Source of the DNA: Chengkuizengella marina
GTDB lineage: Bacteria; Bacillota; Bacilli; Paenibacillales; KCTC-33759
Assembly: GCF_009910845.1 (NCBI RefSeq)
Contig: NZ_SIJB01000020.1
Location: 1-55,466, forward strand
Direction: 5' to 3'
DNA: 55,466 bases
Below, piece after piece: positions 7,289-15,175 of the stretch. The translations under genes and the position numbers were made by a program. Numbering within the stretch: the stretch's first letter is position 1; every line of letters begins with the position of its first letter. The notes beneath the pieces are model-generated. The model saw nothing but the letters and a program-made list of their open reading frames with translations. It did not search any database and had not been told where the DNA came from.

Positions 7289-7438
7289 TTGGAAAAAAAT
7301 AATGAATTAATAGTAGGAGAACATTTAGAAACTCCTGTCGATATTAATTTTTTTATTAGTGAAATACGTGATTGTATTTGTAAGGAAGTAATTCAAAACA
7401 TAGATGCAATAAAAAATAAAGAGAACATATTGAAATAA
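7289..7438 (+). CDS. Small acidic protein, possible target of the upstream operator
   Basis: A TTG start with AGAGAGAGGG 8 bases upstream gives 49 residues beginning MEKNNELIVGEHLETPVDIN and ending in a charged helix. Between it and the promoter at 6984 there is an even shorter frame behind AGGAGG (7057-7062), starting GTG 7063 and reading KSITRLGFKLAEKKDGDT, which I cannot support as a gene. No family is recognised. It is the last frame before the tRNA-derived junction. Confidence 0.4.
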   Translation: MEKNNELIVGEHLETPVDINFFISEIRDCICKEVIQNIDAIKNKENILK

Positions 7439-7566
7439 AATCATAAAATAAATTTTTAATTGGGGACGAATTGGGGACGGATTGTATATATTTATATAAA
7501 AATTTAGGGAAATGTATATCAAATAAAAAATAAAAACCCCATAAAACCAGCTTATTAGAGGTGTAG

Positions 7567-7587
7567 GGGGTATGTAGATCATACCCC
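7567..7587. repeat. Perfect hairpin beside the tRNA fragment
   Basis: GGGGTATG (7567-7574) pairs with CATACCCC (7580-7587) around TAGAT. The stem can extend outward with AGGTGT/ACATCT. There is no T-run. It lies just before the tRNA-derived sequence and may belong to the element's attachment region. Confidence 0.55.
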
Positions 7588-7594
7588 ACATCTA

Positions 7595-7640
7595 TTTGAC
7601 AGGGTGGAGGTCACAGGTTCGAACCCTGTTCAGGTCACCA
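7595..7640 (+). other. tRNA 3'-end fragment, putative attR site
   Basis: The sequence from TTGACAGGGTGG through ACAGGTTCGAACCCTGT to CAGGTCACCA is the 3' half of a tRNA: anticodon loop and 3' stem, variable loop, a perfect T arm (ACAGG/CCTGT) and the acceptor strand with CCA. The loop reads TTGACAG, consistent with tRNA-Val (GAC), though this is inferred. The 5' half is absent, because upstream bases do not form a D arm or the matching acceptor strand. A lone 3' half is the standard mark left at the distal end of an element integrated in a tRNA gene. Its orientation places the element to the left. Confidence 0.75.
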
Positions 7641-7655
7641 TAATTAAAATGTCCA

Positions 7656-7684
7656 AACTCCTTGACGCACAAGGGGTTTTTGTT
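7656..7684 (+). terminator. Terminator after the tRNA fragment
   Basis: AACTCCTTG (7656-7664) pairs with CAAGGGGTT (7670-7678) with one mismatch, then T-rich DNA. It is probably the original terminator of the host tRNA gene. Confidence 0.7.
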
Positions 7685-7794
7685 TTGTTTTGAAAATAAT
7701 ATTATGGTGTGAAGTTGTGATTTTTTCGTCTTGGACAACTTTTGGACAACTATTATATTTTTGGCAAACTTTATTATTAAAACTTCATTTAGCG

Positions 7795-8253
7795 TTAAAA
7801 AAAAGCATTTTCGAAATTTGAAACTCCTTCAAACTCTTGATTAAATGTTATTTTGTATTTATTAATATTTATTTCTTCTTGTTTGTCGGTTATAAAAACA
7901 AAAGTATAGGTATCCTCAATATTTATTTTTGAAGGTAGACCAATATCATCGGCAGATAGAAAGAATGAGGATGTTCTATTATTGTTACTCAAAACCGTCT
8001 TAAATTCATATAGTTCTTCATTAATAGGGTTATAATCATTATAAGGAGTTATTGAACTAATTCCAGGTATATCTTTTTCACCTAATTCCTTATTTGGATA
8101 AAGAACTAATGCAAATATCTTTTTTGTATCTGTTTCTGACGATCCTATTGATTTAAAAAATAAAGTTTCATTATCTGGGTCAAAATTGTTAGTACAACTT
8201 ACTGATGACATTATTATTATGGCAAATACAAAGGTTGAAATTATTTTTCTCAT
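7795..8253 (-). CDS. Lipoprotein of unknown function
   Basis: The preferred start is ATG 8253, with GAGAGGAG 8 bases upstream. Longer in-frame starts lack a ribosome site. The 152-residue product starts MRKIISTFVFAIIIMSS and has lipobox SVSC. The mature part is Asp/Asn/Ser-rich and probably beta. No family is recognised. It lies directly after the tRNA-derived junction, among accessory genes. Confidence 0.65.
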   Translation of the reverse strand: MRKIISTFVFAIIIMSSVSCTNNFDPDNETLFFKSIGSSETDTKKIFALVLYPNKELGEKDIPGISSITPYNDYNPINEELYEFKTVLSNNNRTSSFFLSADDIGLPSKINIEDTYTFVFITDKQEEININKYKITFNQEFEGVSNFENAFF

Positions 8254-8373
8254 TATACAACTCCTCTCAAATCGTTTTCCTAAATTATACTTTAAAAAAA
8301 ATATTTGGTAAATTGTATTTAAAATAAAAAAAATCAACCAACTATGGGCCATAAACATACATTTTGAAGAGCG

Positions 8374-8749
8374 AAAGCGTTGGTCTAACGATCGACGCTT
8401 TTTTTGTGCGTAATTCTCCCAATCTTACTGACAAATGTTATGAATTAAGTTAATTTAACAAGACGTTTTCCTTATGCCAAACAAGGTGGGGTAGCGTCTT
8501 TTTATTTTTCCGAAAGGGGGGATTAAATGGAACAATCGATTGGAATTATAGATCGTAAATATATCGAAGACCGTGACGAACGAAAGAAGCGAATGAAATT
8601 GATTGCGGAAGCAATCGAATTATTAAACCGTCTTCGTAAGATCTAAGGGAAGTTGAAGGAACGACAATTGACACAACTTCTTGATTATTTCGAAGAATTA
8701 AAAGCATTGAAGTGAATTGACCAAAGTGAAAAGGATTCGTTGTTCTTTG
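8374..8749 (+). repeat. Long direct repeat, copy 1 (phage terminase leader DNA)
   Basis: About 376 bases that recur at 53296-53688 in the same orientation with high identity and scattered point changes. Contents in order: a GCGT/ACGC terminator-like hairpin (8376-8403), a ribosome site (AAAGGGGGG), the small ORF at 8527, then the start of a terminase-like reading frame broken by TAA 8644 and a TGA near 8713. Similarity ends abruptly at GTTCTTTG. Confidence 0.85.
8527..8646 (+). pseudogene. Phage terminase large subunit, N-terminal remnant
   Basis: ATG 8527 opens 39 residues (IGIIDRKYIEDRDERKK, then MKLIAEAIELLNRLRKI). After TAA 8644 the same frame continues with GKLKERQLTQLLDYFEELKA, another stop, then IDQSEKDSLFF. 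The sister copy at 53.5 kb continues into recognisable terminase sequence, so this is the decayed 5' end of that gene rather than an independent small gene. After 8749 the frame is unrelated DNA. Confidence 0.7.
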
Positions 8750-8955
8750 AGTTGCTACTTTCAAAGCCATTCCATTATGTACGAGTTGGGAGGACGTTAA
8801 TGCCAAGCGTATCTGAAAGGTCAATCGTGAAACAATTATATTATTTTTATATATATGGATATTTGTATTTGGCACTTCCATGAGTGTAGCTGGCAGGGTG
8901 ATAATAGCATTTATTTTTTTCTTGAAGATTTCTAATAATAACGAAAAATAACCTA

Positions 8956-9196
8956 ATGGTTACAGACCTACAAAGAAAAGTATTGCGAATCCCTTACAAT
9001 TACTCACCTACAAGACGTAGAATGCCAACCATTCGAGAACTCGAAACCAAAACAGGAAAAGACGAAAACAGTCCGTTCAGTATTAAACGGACTTGTTAAA
9101 GGTGGATATATAGAATGTAAAGATGGAAACACTCAAAATATAAAGATTATAATGACTAGGGACTATGATTCTCCTTTTAAAAAATATCCTTTTTAA
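8956..9196 (+). pseudogene. Phage winged-helix regulator remnant, copy 1
   Basis: The two halves lie in different frames. ATG 8956 reads VTDLQRKVLRI, then SPTRRRMPTIRELETKTG; a shift near 9060 is needed to continue with KTKTVRSVLNGLVKGGYIE and TRDYDSPFKKYPF before TAA 9194. The pattern (T-R-R-MPTIREL then V-x-x-L-x-x-L-x-x-x-GYI) is a LexA-like winged helix. Tail and head fragments of the same gene recur at 12363-12433 and 15778-15870. Confidence 0.65.
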
Positions 9197-9249
9197 TATG
9201 TATCACTTTATCCTCCTTCTATATCAATTACTAGGAACTATTATTCTTT

Positions 9250-9969
9250 CTAATAAGAAAGTTGACTACTAATAGTAGGCACTTGTTCTTGACTTTTATT
9301 TCGATCACTTTGTAATGAGTTAAATACATATTTAATAGTACTTATACTATTGTCATCTGTTTTCTTTGTTTGAAAAGCACTTACCATAAAACTTCCTGAC
9401 ACGGGTCTGTTTTGATGTTCTACATCCCAAATTACACCATTATTAATTGATGCAGGCGCAGTGGTATTACTATCACTATTTTCATAATGAATGAAAGCAA
9501 CTTCGTTTTCTATTGCTAAATTAGAACTAAACTGAATAGAAAAAGTGTCTATGGGTGTAGCAGAATATTTATCTAGTGGATATGTATCCCATTCATATGA
9601 GCCTATAAACACTTTCCATGTCTTATTCTCGTTATTCATATAATCTCCAGTAAAATGGAATAAAGTAAGATCGTACGATTTGATATCTTTATCTGATTGA
9701 TCTATTGGAACAGGGATTAATTTCTCATTTTTTTCTATAAATTTCATTTTGGTTGTCTTTATTTGATTAATAACTGTGTTTTCACTGTATATATTCCAAT
9801 CACTTAGTAACGCTTTATTTGTATCAGGAAATAATTCTTCAAGATCTTTTGGAATAGAATCATATTCCTCAATTTCATATAAGCTTCCTTGTAAGTTTAG
9901 GTCATCATTGTTACAACTTGCTAAAATGATAATCATAGTGACTAATAATAAGTATTTTATAATCCGCAT
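9250..9969 (-). CDS. Lipoprotein related to the adjacent secreted protein
   Basis: A 239-residue lipoprotein (lipobox LASC, Cys19). Residues about 130-195 share a pattern with the neighbouring 302-residue protein: YPLDKYSATPIDTF and SSNLAIENEVAFIHYE, then ASINNGVIWDVEH. Corresponding blocks in the neighbour are PPLDAGLSVDAWAVTW, GGNLAIDEYDFFINYDEE and ATITPNAGIAWEFNE. The two are same-strand paralogues 171 bases apart, one lipid-anchored and one released. The family is not recognised, and no enzymatic motif is visible. Confidence 0.7.
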   Translation of the reverse strand: MRIIKYLLLVTMIIILASCNNDDLNLQGSLYEIEEYDSIPKDLEELFPDTNKALLSDWNIYSENTVINQIKTTKMKFIEKNEKLIPVPIDQSDKDIKSYDLTLFHFTGDYMNNENKTWKVFIGSYEWDTYPLDKYSATPIDTFSIQFSSNLAIENEVAFIHYENSDSNTTAPASINNGVIWDVEHQNRPVSGSFMVSAFQTKKTDDNSISTIKYVFNSLQSDRNKSQEQVPTISSQLSY

Positions 9970-10104
9970 TTATGCGCTCCTTTATCCAAATATATATAAT
10001 TATATTACAATCTTTATTAACTCATTTAAAGTATTTGGCTATGTTGTTCATATAAAGTTATATTATTGTTTCATGAATAAGATAAACCAATTATCTTCAC
10101 CTAA

Positions 10105-10134
10105 AGAAAAAACGCCTTATGAAAGGCGCTTTTA
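10105..10134 (-). terminator. Terminator of the 302-residue secreted protein gene
   Basis: On the - strand GCGCCTT and AAGGCGT form a stem around TCAT, followed by TTTTTTC. It lies a few bases past the stop at 10141. Confidence 0.8.
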
Positions 10135-10140
10135 ACTGTT

Positions 10141-11049
10141 CTAATAATTAAATATATCCTTTGCTGAAACATTTTGGACTATGGTATTGGTCTGCCATCC
10201 TATAGATCCGCCACCACCAGTTGCAGAAATATTTAATCCCAACGAAGTTACTACTTTCTCTTCATAAGTGTGAAGATAATGAACAACTGAATTTGCTACT
10301 TCTCCTTTTTCCCTTGAAGCTACAGCAATAATTGTTCCCCCACCATCTTCAGCATACCAATTGTTTTTTGGCCATGTTTTGTTTATAGCTTCATTAAATT
10401 CCCATGCAATTCCTGCATTTGGTGTAATTGTAGCTGGAGAAATATTGCTTACATGTTCCTCATCATAATTAATAAAAAAGTCATATTCATCTATTGCTAG
10501 ATTCCCACCCCATGTTACAGCCCAAGCATCAACGCTCAAACCAGCATCTAATGGAGGTCTATCATCCCAATAAAAAGCATGTCCGAATATCTTCATTACA
10601 GGGTATTCTGTACCAGGCCATCCGCCAGCTGTAGAATATATTGTTAAACCATATTTTTGTGAGCAGTTTTCTCTACAAGATGCTACTTGAACACTAGATT
10701 TTTTTGAACTCTGCTGATTATCATTCAATTCTTTATTTAATTTCTCATTCATTTCATTAGTTAAAGGAACAAGTTGATTTTCCTCATTAAGTACAAAATA
10801 CACTTTAGTTTTTGTTACGCTTTCCCAATTGGCTTTATCATATTTTTCTTTGAAGTATTTTTTAAGTCTTTTTTTATCTTCTGGAAGAACTTTTTCTAGT
10901 TTTAGATTCTTACCTTCAATTTTCTTTTCTTCTTTATATATATCTTTTTCTTTAAATTTATTACTACTATTATCATTAATGGCAAAAGCATTGCTAGAAG
11001 TAATAGCTACTAACATAACAATTAATATAAATATAAATGTTTTTTTCAA
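10141..11049 (-). CDS. Secreted protein of unknown function, paralogue of the lipoprotein
   Basis: A 302-residue protein with a Sec signal peptide (residues 1-23, ending NAFA). Residues 24-125 are strongly charged and helical and look like a propeptide or coiled region. Residues 125-302 hold a Cys pair (SCRENC) and a Gly/Trp-rich beta domain. The domain is shared with the downstream lipoprotein but is longer, ending in SATGGGGSIGWQTNTIV. A pro-region followed by a compact beta domain would fit a secreted toxin or wall-active protein, but nothing in the sequence proves that. It is transcribed separately from the next gene, which the hairpin at 10105-10134 insulates. Confidence 0.7.
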   Translation of the reverse strand: MKKTFIFILIVMLVAITSSNAFAINDNSSNKFKEKDIYKEEKKIEGKNLKLEKVLPEDKKRLKKYFKEKYDKANWESVTKTKVYFVLNEENQLVPLTNEMNEKLNKELNDNQQSSKKSSVQVASCRENCSQKYGLTIYSTAGGWPGTEYPVMKIFGHAFYWDDRPPLDAGLSVDAWAVTWGGNLAIDEYDFFINYDEEHVSNISPATITPNAGIAWEFNEAINKTWPKNNWYAEDGGGTIIAVASREKGEVANSVVHYLHTYEEKVVTSLGLNISATGGGGSIGWQTNTIVQNVSAKDIFNY

Positions 11050-11176
11050 TTTATATATGCCTCCAAAAATTGGTTTAATCGGCCGATAAAGATATTATAT
11101 TCTAGTAATTTCTATATTACAACAATATTTTACTTATTTTGAAAATAAGACATATTTATATTAAATTTATTTATCC

Positions 11177-11378
11177 TTATATATCAACTATGACATGATC
11201 TGCATTAATTAATTGGGCTGGATAGACGTTGTTATTCCAAATATTTTGCTCTGTCCAATATAGAACATCTGACCATATACCTCTTGAAAAGTCTCCTGAC
11301 CATATCGTGATTGCTTCTACAGCTTTAATTAGAGTCAGGGAAATAAAAACGTTGATCTCCTATACTCCATCCAGTCAT
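11177..11378 (-). pseudogene. Unidentified coding remnant
   Basis: On the - strand, ATG 11378 reads MTGWSIGDQRFYFPDSN, then a stop. The next frame continues with AVEAITIWSGDFSRGIWSD, then VLYWTEQNIWNNNVYPAQLI up to TAA 11177. The amino-acid texture is protein-like and the join needs one frameshift, so I call it a broken gene. The family is unknown. It abuts the IS3-family remnant. Confidence 0.45.
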
Positions 11379-11395
11379 AACTCTATCATTACTAT

Positions 11396-12022
11396 CATTA
11401 TTTCGTATTGGTCGTATCATGAAAAAAAAACGGTTTGGTATCCAATTATACCGTTGCAGGGTTCAAACCTCAAAAAAGCGAAATGTAACGAACAACAAGT
11501 AGCTAACGAACTCAATCGTCAATTAGATCAAGAACAGAATATGCTGTCGTTGTTAGTGATTTAACCTACGTGAGGGTGGAGAATAAATGGCAGTACGTAT
11601 GCTTATTTATTGATCTTTATAATCGAGAAATGATAGGATACAGTGCACGTCCTAACAAAGACTCACTACTTGTATGGCAAGCGATGTCAAGTGTGAAAAC
11701 GCGTTTAGATAAGATCACACTATTCCATACAAACCGTGGAAATGAATTTAAAAATAAGCTGATAGATGAGATGAATTAAACGGTCATTAAGTTCAAAAAG
11801 CTGTCCGTTTGATAATGCAGTTGCTGAGGCAACTTACAAAAATATTCAAAACAGAGTTTGTCAGGAATAGAAATTTTGAAAGTTTAGAAGATTTAAAGAT
11901 TCAATTAGCGGATTACGTCCAAATCACATTCGAATCTATGGAATATTGGGTTATATGAGCCCTGTAAAATATAAACTAGCTGACCTTAAAAAAGTTGTCT
12001 AGTTTAGTGTTGACAGTCCACT
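11396..12022 (+). mobile_element. IS3-family transposase (orfB) remnant
   Basis: In several frames the DNA encodes IS3/IS150-type OrfB. It reads IGRIMKKKRFGIQLYR at about 11396, then DLTYVRVENKWQYVCLFIDL and SVKTRLDKITLFHTNRGNEF, the rve integrase core with its DLTY and H-x-x-RG-x-EF motifs. It ends with NFESLEDLKIQLADY near 11870-11910. Stops and shifts break it throughout (longest frame 11570-11779). The terminal bases near 12003-12022 (TTAGTGTTGACAGTCCAC) could be the inverted-repeat end. The element is inactive. Confidence 0.8.
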
Positions 12023-12046
12023 ACTAATAGCAATTAAATCGTTTTC

Positions 12047-12246
12047 TTATTTACCTTCTAAATTAACTTTGATTGTATCCCCATCGACCACATCATTTAT
12101 TGTTACACCTATAAGGTGTTTTCCTCTTGATGATTCGTGGTATTGACTTCTTCTTTTGTAGAATTTACTGTTATGGTTTCAGTACAGCCTACCAATAGTA
12201 GCTTAAGTATAAAAATATAAATTATCCCATATAATTCCCATCCCAT
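12047..12246 (-). pseudogene. Thermonuclease (SNase-like) lipoprotein, truncated
   Basis: ATG 12246 on the - strand reads a lipoprotein signal with lipobox LVGC and a Thr/Glu-rich linker, then a stop. One frame over, the DNA continues with GVTINDVVDGDTIKVNLEGK, the opening motif of staphylococcal-type nucleases (VxRVVDGDTIxV), and stops at 12047. The rest of the nuclease domain is missing, and the IS3 remnant lies 25 bases further on, so insertion of that element probably cut the gene. It would have been a second surface nuclease after the NucA/NucB lipoprotein. Confidence 0.7.
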
Positions 12247-12362
12247 TTTGTTAGTAGGTTTAGATCTTTTCACAATTTATAACTAATGTAAATAGTGTAA
12301 AAGTTATAAAATTAATCACCAACAATTATGCAGTGACCTCATAAAGTCAGTGTCTGTATCCT

Positions 12363-12433
12363 CAGAATATAAAAATAAAATTATATCTACTAGGGATTTT
12401 GATTCTCCTTTTAAAAAATATCCCAAAGGATAG
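12363..12433 (+). pseudogene. Phage winged-helix regulator remnant, copy 2 (tail only)
   Basis: The frame reads NIKIKIISTRDFDSPFKKYP before TAG 12431. It matches the last 20 codons of the remnant at 8956-9196 (NIKIIMTRDYDSPFKKYP). Nothing upstream extends it. Confidence 0.6.
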
Positions 12434-12455
12434 ATAGAAATTTGATATTAATGAT

Positions 12456-12497
12456 AGAACATATTAACATTGATCAAATTTTATGTTAATATGTTCT
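12456..12497. repeat. 15-base perfect inverted repeat
   Basis: AGAACATATTAACAT (12456-12470) and ATGTTAATATGTTCT (12483-12497) are perfect complements around a 12-base loop. There is no T-run, so it is not a clear terminator. It lies 43 bases before a small membrane-protein gene and may be an operator or the scar of a mobile element. Confidence 0.6.
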
Positions 12498-12539
12498 TCT
12501 GTACAAAAGAGAAGTTTTTAAAGGAGTCATCTTAATTTT

Positions 12540-12833
12540 ATGAAAAAAAAAGAAATTGAAAGCAATAAAAAGTATAGGCAGTTCATGATTTATATACTTT
12601 TTACTTTTACTTCAATGATATATTTAATCTCTGACTTATTTATTGAAAAAATGTGGATTAAAATACTTATTGCTGGAACTATCGGAACCCTTCTTTCCTA
12701 TATATTAGATAGATCTGAAGTTGTTGAAAAATTCAAACACTTTTGTAATATATTCAAACTTGAGTTAAAGTATTTGTACGTGATCTATACAGTGATTTTT
12801 ATAGGATCTGGTTATTTCTTGTTGTCAAATTAG
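12540..12833 (+). CDS. Small membrane protein of unknown function
   Basis: Ninety-seven residues with three probable membrane segments (about 15-32, 40-57 and 78-95) and a basic N-terminus. A ribosome site (AAAGGAG, 12520-12526) sits 13 bases upstream of ATG 12540. It is isolated among mobile-element debris. No family is recognised. Confidence 0.55.
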   Translation: MKKKEIESNKKYRQFMIYILFTFTSMIYLISDLFIEKMWIKILIAGTIGTLLSYILDRSEVVEKFKHFCNIFKLELKYLYVIYTVIFIGSGYFLLSN

Positions 12834-13139
12834 CTCTTTAAGGATTAATTATATCAGCTTTTGAAACTAATAAATAAATTTGTTAATTATACAGGCTTGA
12901 TGTTTCAAAATTTAAATTCTCAACTTCATTATAAAAAGTATCAAATTCAATTTCTTTACGAATAAATCAGACTTTAGCTCAGAAAATGCTATTTGAGCAT
13001 AAAATACATATTTTATGCTGGATATAAATCTAATCCATTTTGGTAATATCTTCTAATTGCTTGTTCATATTTAATTTTTAATTGATTATCCTTAAATTTA
13101 TTTTTCCAAACAAAATTCCTAGAGTAATAACATTAATTA
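12834..13139. other. Gap without an intact gene
   Basis: The - strand shows stretches that look like old coding sequence, such as YEQAIRRYYQNGLDLYP near 13020-13070. These are broken by stops in all frames. I see no functional feature. Confidence 0.4.
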
Positions 13140-13342
13140 AAAGTGGACAGGTTACACTTAACTAGACAGAAAAATTGAGGTCAAGTAGACTAAAACTAAT
13201 ATATTTAGAGGAGAGAAATCTACAATGACCAAACGAGAAAGAAGAACATTCACGACCGAATTCAAACAACAAATGGTAAAGTTTTATGAAAGTGGTAAAT
13301 CAAGAAAAGATATTATTTTCATCAAAAAGAAAAGTAGATAGT
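13140..13342 (+). mobile_element. IS3-family orfA remnant, 5' end
   Basis: TGGACAGGTTACACTTAACT at about 13144 resembles an IS3-type left end. ATG 13225, behind AGGAGAG, opens MTKRERRTFTTEFKQQMVKF and YESGKSRKDII, the N-terminal HTH part of an IS3-family OrfA. After about 30 codons the sequence changes and stops at 13342. The rest of the element is missing, and an unrelated membrane-protein gene follows. Confidence 0.75.
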
Positions 13343-13375
13343 TTATTAACATTTTATTATAACAATGGAGGTATA

Positions 13376-13744
13376 ATGCATCTGAAACATATAAATCCTA
13401 TGCGCATAATTGTTACTCTTTATATAACAATACTCTTAATATTTGATTATTTTCCAGTTATTTCACTTGAAATCACAAAAATATTTACATGGATATTCAT
13501 TGCTATTATTATCGTTAGTATTATATTTGGACGAAAGAAGGTAAAAGATAATATAAATGAAGTAATAATACAAATCTTTATAAATATTTATGTTATTTTC
13601 TTAATGGGGTTATTAACTATTTTAGGTGGTAAATCAACTCTAGGGATTTCATTTGATAATGGTTTCTTCTGGATTATTTTTTTATTGTCTTTTTTTGATA
13701 TTTTTTCTCAGTGGAAAAAGATTAAAAAAGTGAAAAAGCACTAA
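13376..13744 (+). CDS. Small membrane protein of unknown function
   Basis: ATG 13376, behind TGGAGG, gives 122 residues with four hydrophobic segments and a Lys-rich C-terminus (WKKIKKVKKH). In-frame codons further upstream belong to the IS remnant and are not used as the start. No family is recognised. Confidence 0.55.
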   Translation: MHLKHINPMRIIVTLYITILLIFDYFPVISLEITKIFTWIFIAIIIVSIIFGRKKVKDNINEVIIQIFINIYVIFLMGLLTILGGKSTLGISFDNGFFWIIFLLSFFDIFSQWKKIKKVKKH

Positions 13745-14120
13745 TTCTAATTATTTATATGTATTATTTTCACATAAAAAAGTGACCGTTTTTTGACCAT
13801 AAAATATATTAAATCCATATCATTATTATAATAAAGTGATAAAAGGAAGGGCGAATGTAGCGCTCTTTTTTTGTGGGTATAATCATCCAAGATTGACTAG
13901 GGGAGGGAGCTAGGATGAAAAACATTGATATTTTTTTAAGTTATGAATGAGAATAATTTATTAGAGGATAATCCTTATTTATGTTGAGATTCAAGAATAT
14001 CTTTCATGAAAAGAATTAAGTTTCATAGGTAGATGCCCACTCGCTTAGTCTAATATCTACATATGGTGTATAAGGGATTTAATTTAACCCATTCTCATAA
14101 TTACAAGGAGTGATGAAGGA
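13745..14120. other. Gap with terminator-like hairpins, no intact gene
   Basis: A GGGCG/CGCTC hairpin with a T-run lies at about 13848-13871, preceded by two TGACC motifs (13784-13799). A very short frame (MKNIDIFLSYE) follows GGGAGG at 13902 and stops after 11 codons. The CATATGGTGTA near 14061 could be a sporulation-type -10 element for the GerPA-like gene. Confidence 0.4.
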
Positions 14121-14375
14121 TTGCCATCAATTTTAGGAATAGCTAAAATAATTAATGTTTCTGGTGGTGCGAAGTTACGTGCAGGAGATACAGTGCAGAT
14201 CACACCTGTAGAATATACAAAAGCATATGCTGGTAGTGGTTGTTTTAATAGAGGCGATTTGCCAAGAACGAATAATTTTGTGAGCACAACAAACACCATT
14301 GATGCTGATGTGAAAGATGACACTCAGGATAATTTCGGAATCGAAGATAATGTGTTTCCTTTTTTATTTATTTAA
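14121..14375 (+). CDS. Spore germination protein, GerPA/GerPF-like
   Basis: TTG 14121, behind AAGGAG (14105-14110), gives 84 residues that match the GerPA family layout: MPSILGIAKIINVSGGAKL, then GDTVQITP, a SGCFNRGDL turn, TNNFVSTTNTID, and an acidic end. GerPA/GerPF proteins sit in or under the spore coat and help nutrients reach the germinant receptors. The usual gerP operon (gerPA-PF) is absent here, so this is a stand-alone paralogue. It lies near two cysteine-rich coat-like genes, a possible small spore group. Confidence 0.8.
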   Translation: MPSILGIAKIINVSGGAKLRAGDTVQITPVEYTKAYAGSGCFNRGDLPRTNNFVSTTNTIDADVKDDTQDNFGIEDNVFPFLFI

Positions 14376-14489
14376 AATGGTATTAGAGTAGTTGAATAAT
14401 GGCAAAAAAGAAAAAATAAATTTTTATGTTAAATTAATTTAAGCACTCAAAGTAGTGCTTTTTATTATGCAAGAAAATGTGTTTGACTA

Positions 14490-14954
14490 TTATGTGGGTA
14501 TGGGAGTTACTATTATTATATTACAAGTTGAGATGATTACATTATCACCAACCAATACGACCCCATTCCCAACATTTGTAATAATTCCAGAAATAGAACC
14601 ATTTAAAAAAATAATTTCAACTTCTTCTTTTCCTTTTAGGGAATTCAGCAGATTTGTTATTGGGTCTTCAATGCATTTACATTCCCCCACACTGTTTTTT
14701 AGTGGTTTTAATCTAATACCATTAGGGTTTAATTCAGGATCGAATTCAAAAGCGATAATTTGACTAATTGCTAAATTACGATTAGAAGAAACTCCATCAG
14801 TGTAATTTACAATGAAGTTATTAACATTATCCAAGATTGCATCAAAATTCCCTGCAGTAGTTCTTAAACCTACTAGTTGCCCTTCCAACTGTTCTAAAAC
14901 ACACTGCATAGGGCAAACGCAACAATCACATATAGATTCATCAAAAACACCCAT
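14490..14954 (-). CDS. Cysteine-rich spore-coat-like protein A
   Basis: About 154 residues from ATG 14954 (AAGGGAT 10 bases upstream; an ATG at 14963 is too close to it). The N-terminus ESICDCCVCPMQCVLEQL is a Cys cluster, a second pair (GECKCIEDP) lies mid-protein, and the rest is beta-like and ends in NVIISTCNIIIV. The paralogue at 15176-15679 shares all of these blocks. Such DCC-CPMQ proteins occur in spore-formers, and disulfide cross-linking in the coat or exosporium would fit. A CATACAATATA box about 25-35 bases upstream resembles a sigma-E/sigma-K -10. The function is inferred. Confidence 0.65.
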   Translation of the reverse strand: MGVFDESICDCCVCPMQCVLEQLEGQLVGLRTTAGNFDAILDNVNNFIVNYTDGVSSNRNLAISQIIAFEFDPELNPNGIRLKPLKNSVGECKCIEDPITNLLNSLKGKEEVEIIFLNGSISGIITNVGNGVVLVGDNVIISTCNIIIVTPIPT

Positions 14955-15175
14955 AATTAACATATCCCTTCAATTTTTTATATTGTATGAGTTGAAATTA
15001 TGTTTTGACTAGACGTTTGTACTGTTTATATTAAATTGTGATGTTTTCACTCGTATTTTGGATAACAACTGGTTTTTTTTGTCTTTCCTGACAAGAAAAT
15101 TTATAAACGATTGATTGCAAATAGTTTTGACATTTGTAAGATTCTTTAGTATGTGTTTAAGCCCTATTCGTATGA

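Noticed and set aside
8527-8646. Independent 39-codon gene
   Set aside because: The sister copy shows that the frame is only the beginning of a larger terminase-type frame, cut by a TAA.
13286-13375. N-terminal extension of the membrane protein at 13376
   Set aside because: Those codons belong to the IS3 orfA remnant in another frame, and the ribosome site TGGAGG sits directly before ATG 13376.
14121-14323. ORF on the - strand opposite the GerPA-like gene
   Set aside because: It is a shadow frame of the gene on the + strand, with no ribosome site and no family pattern.
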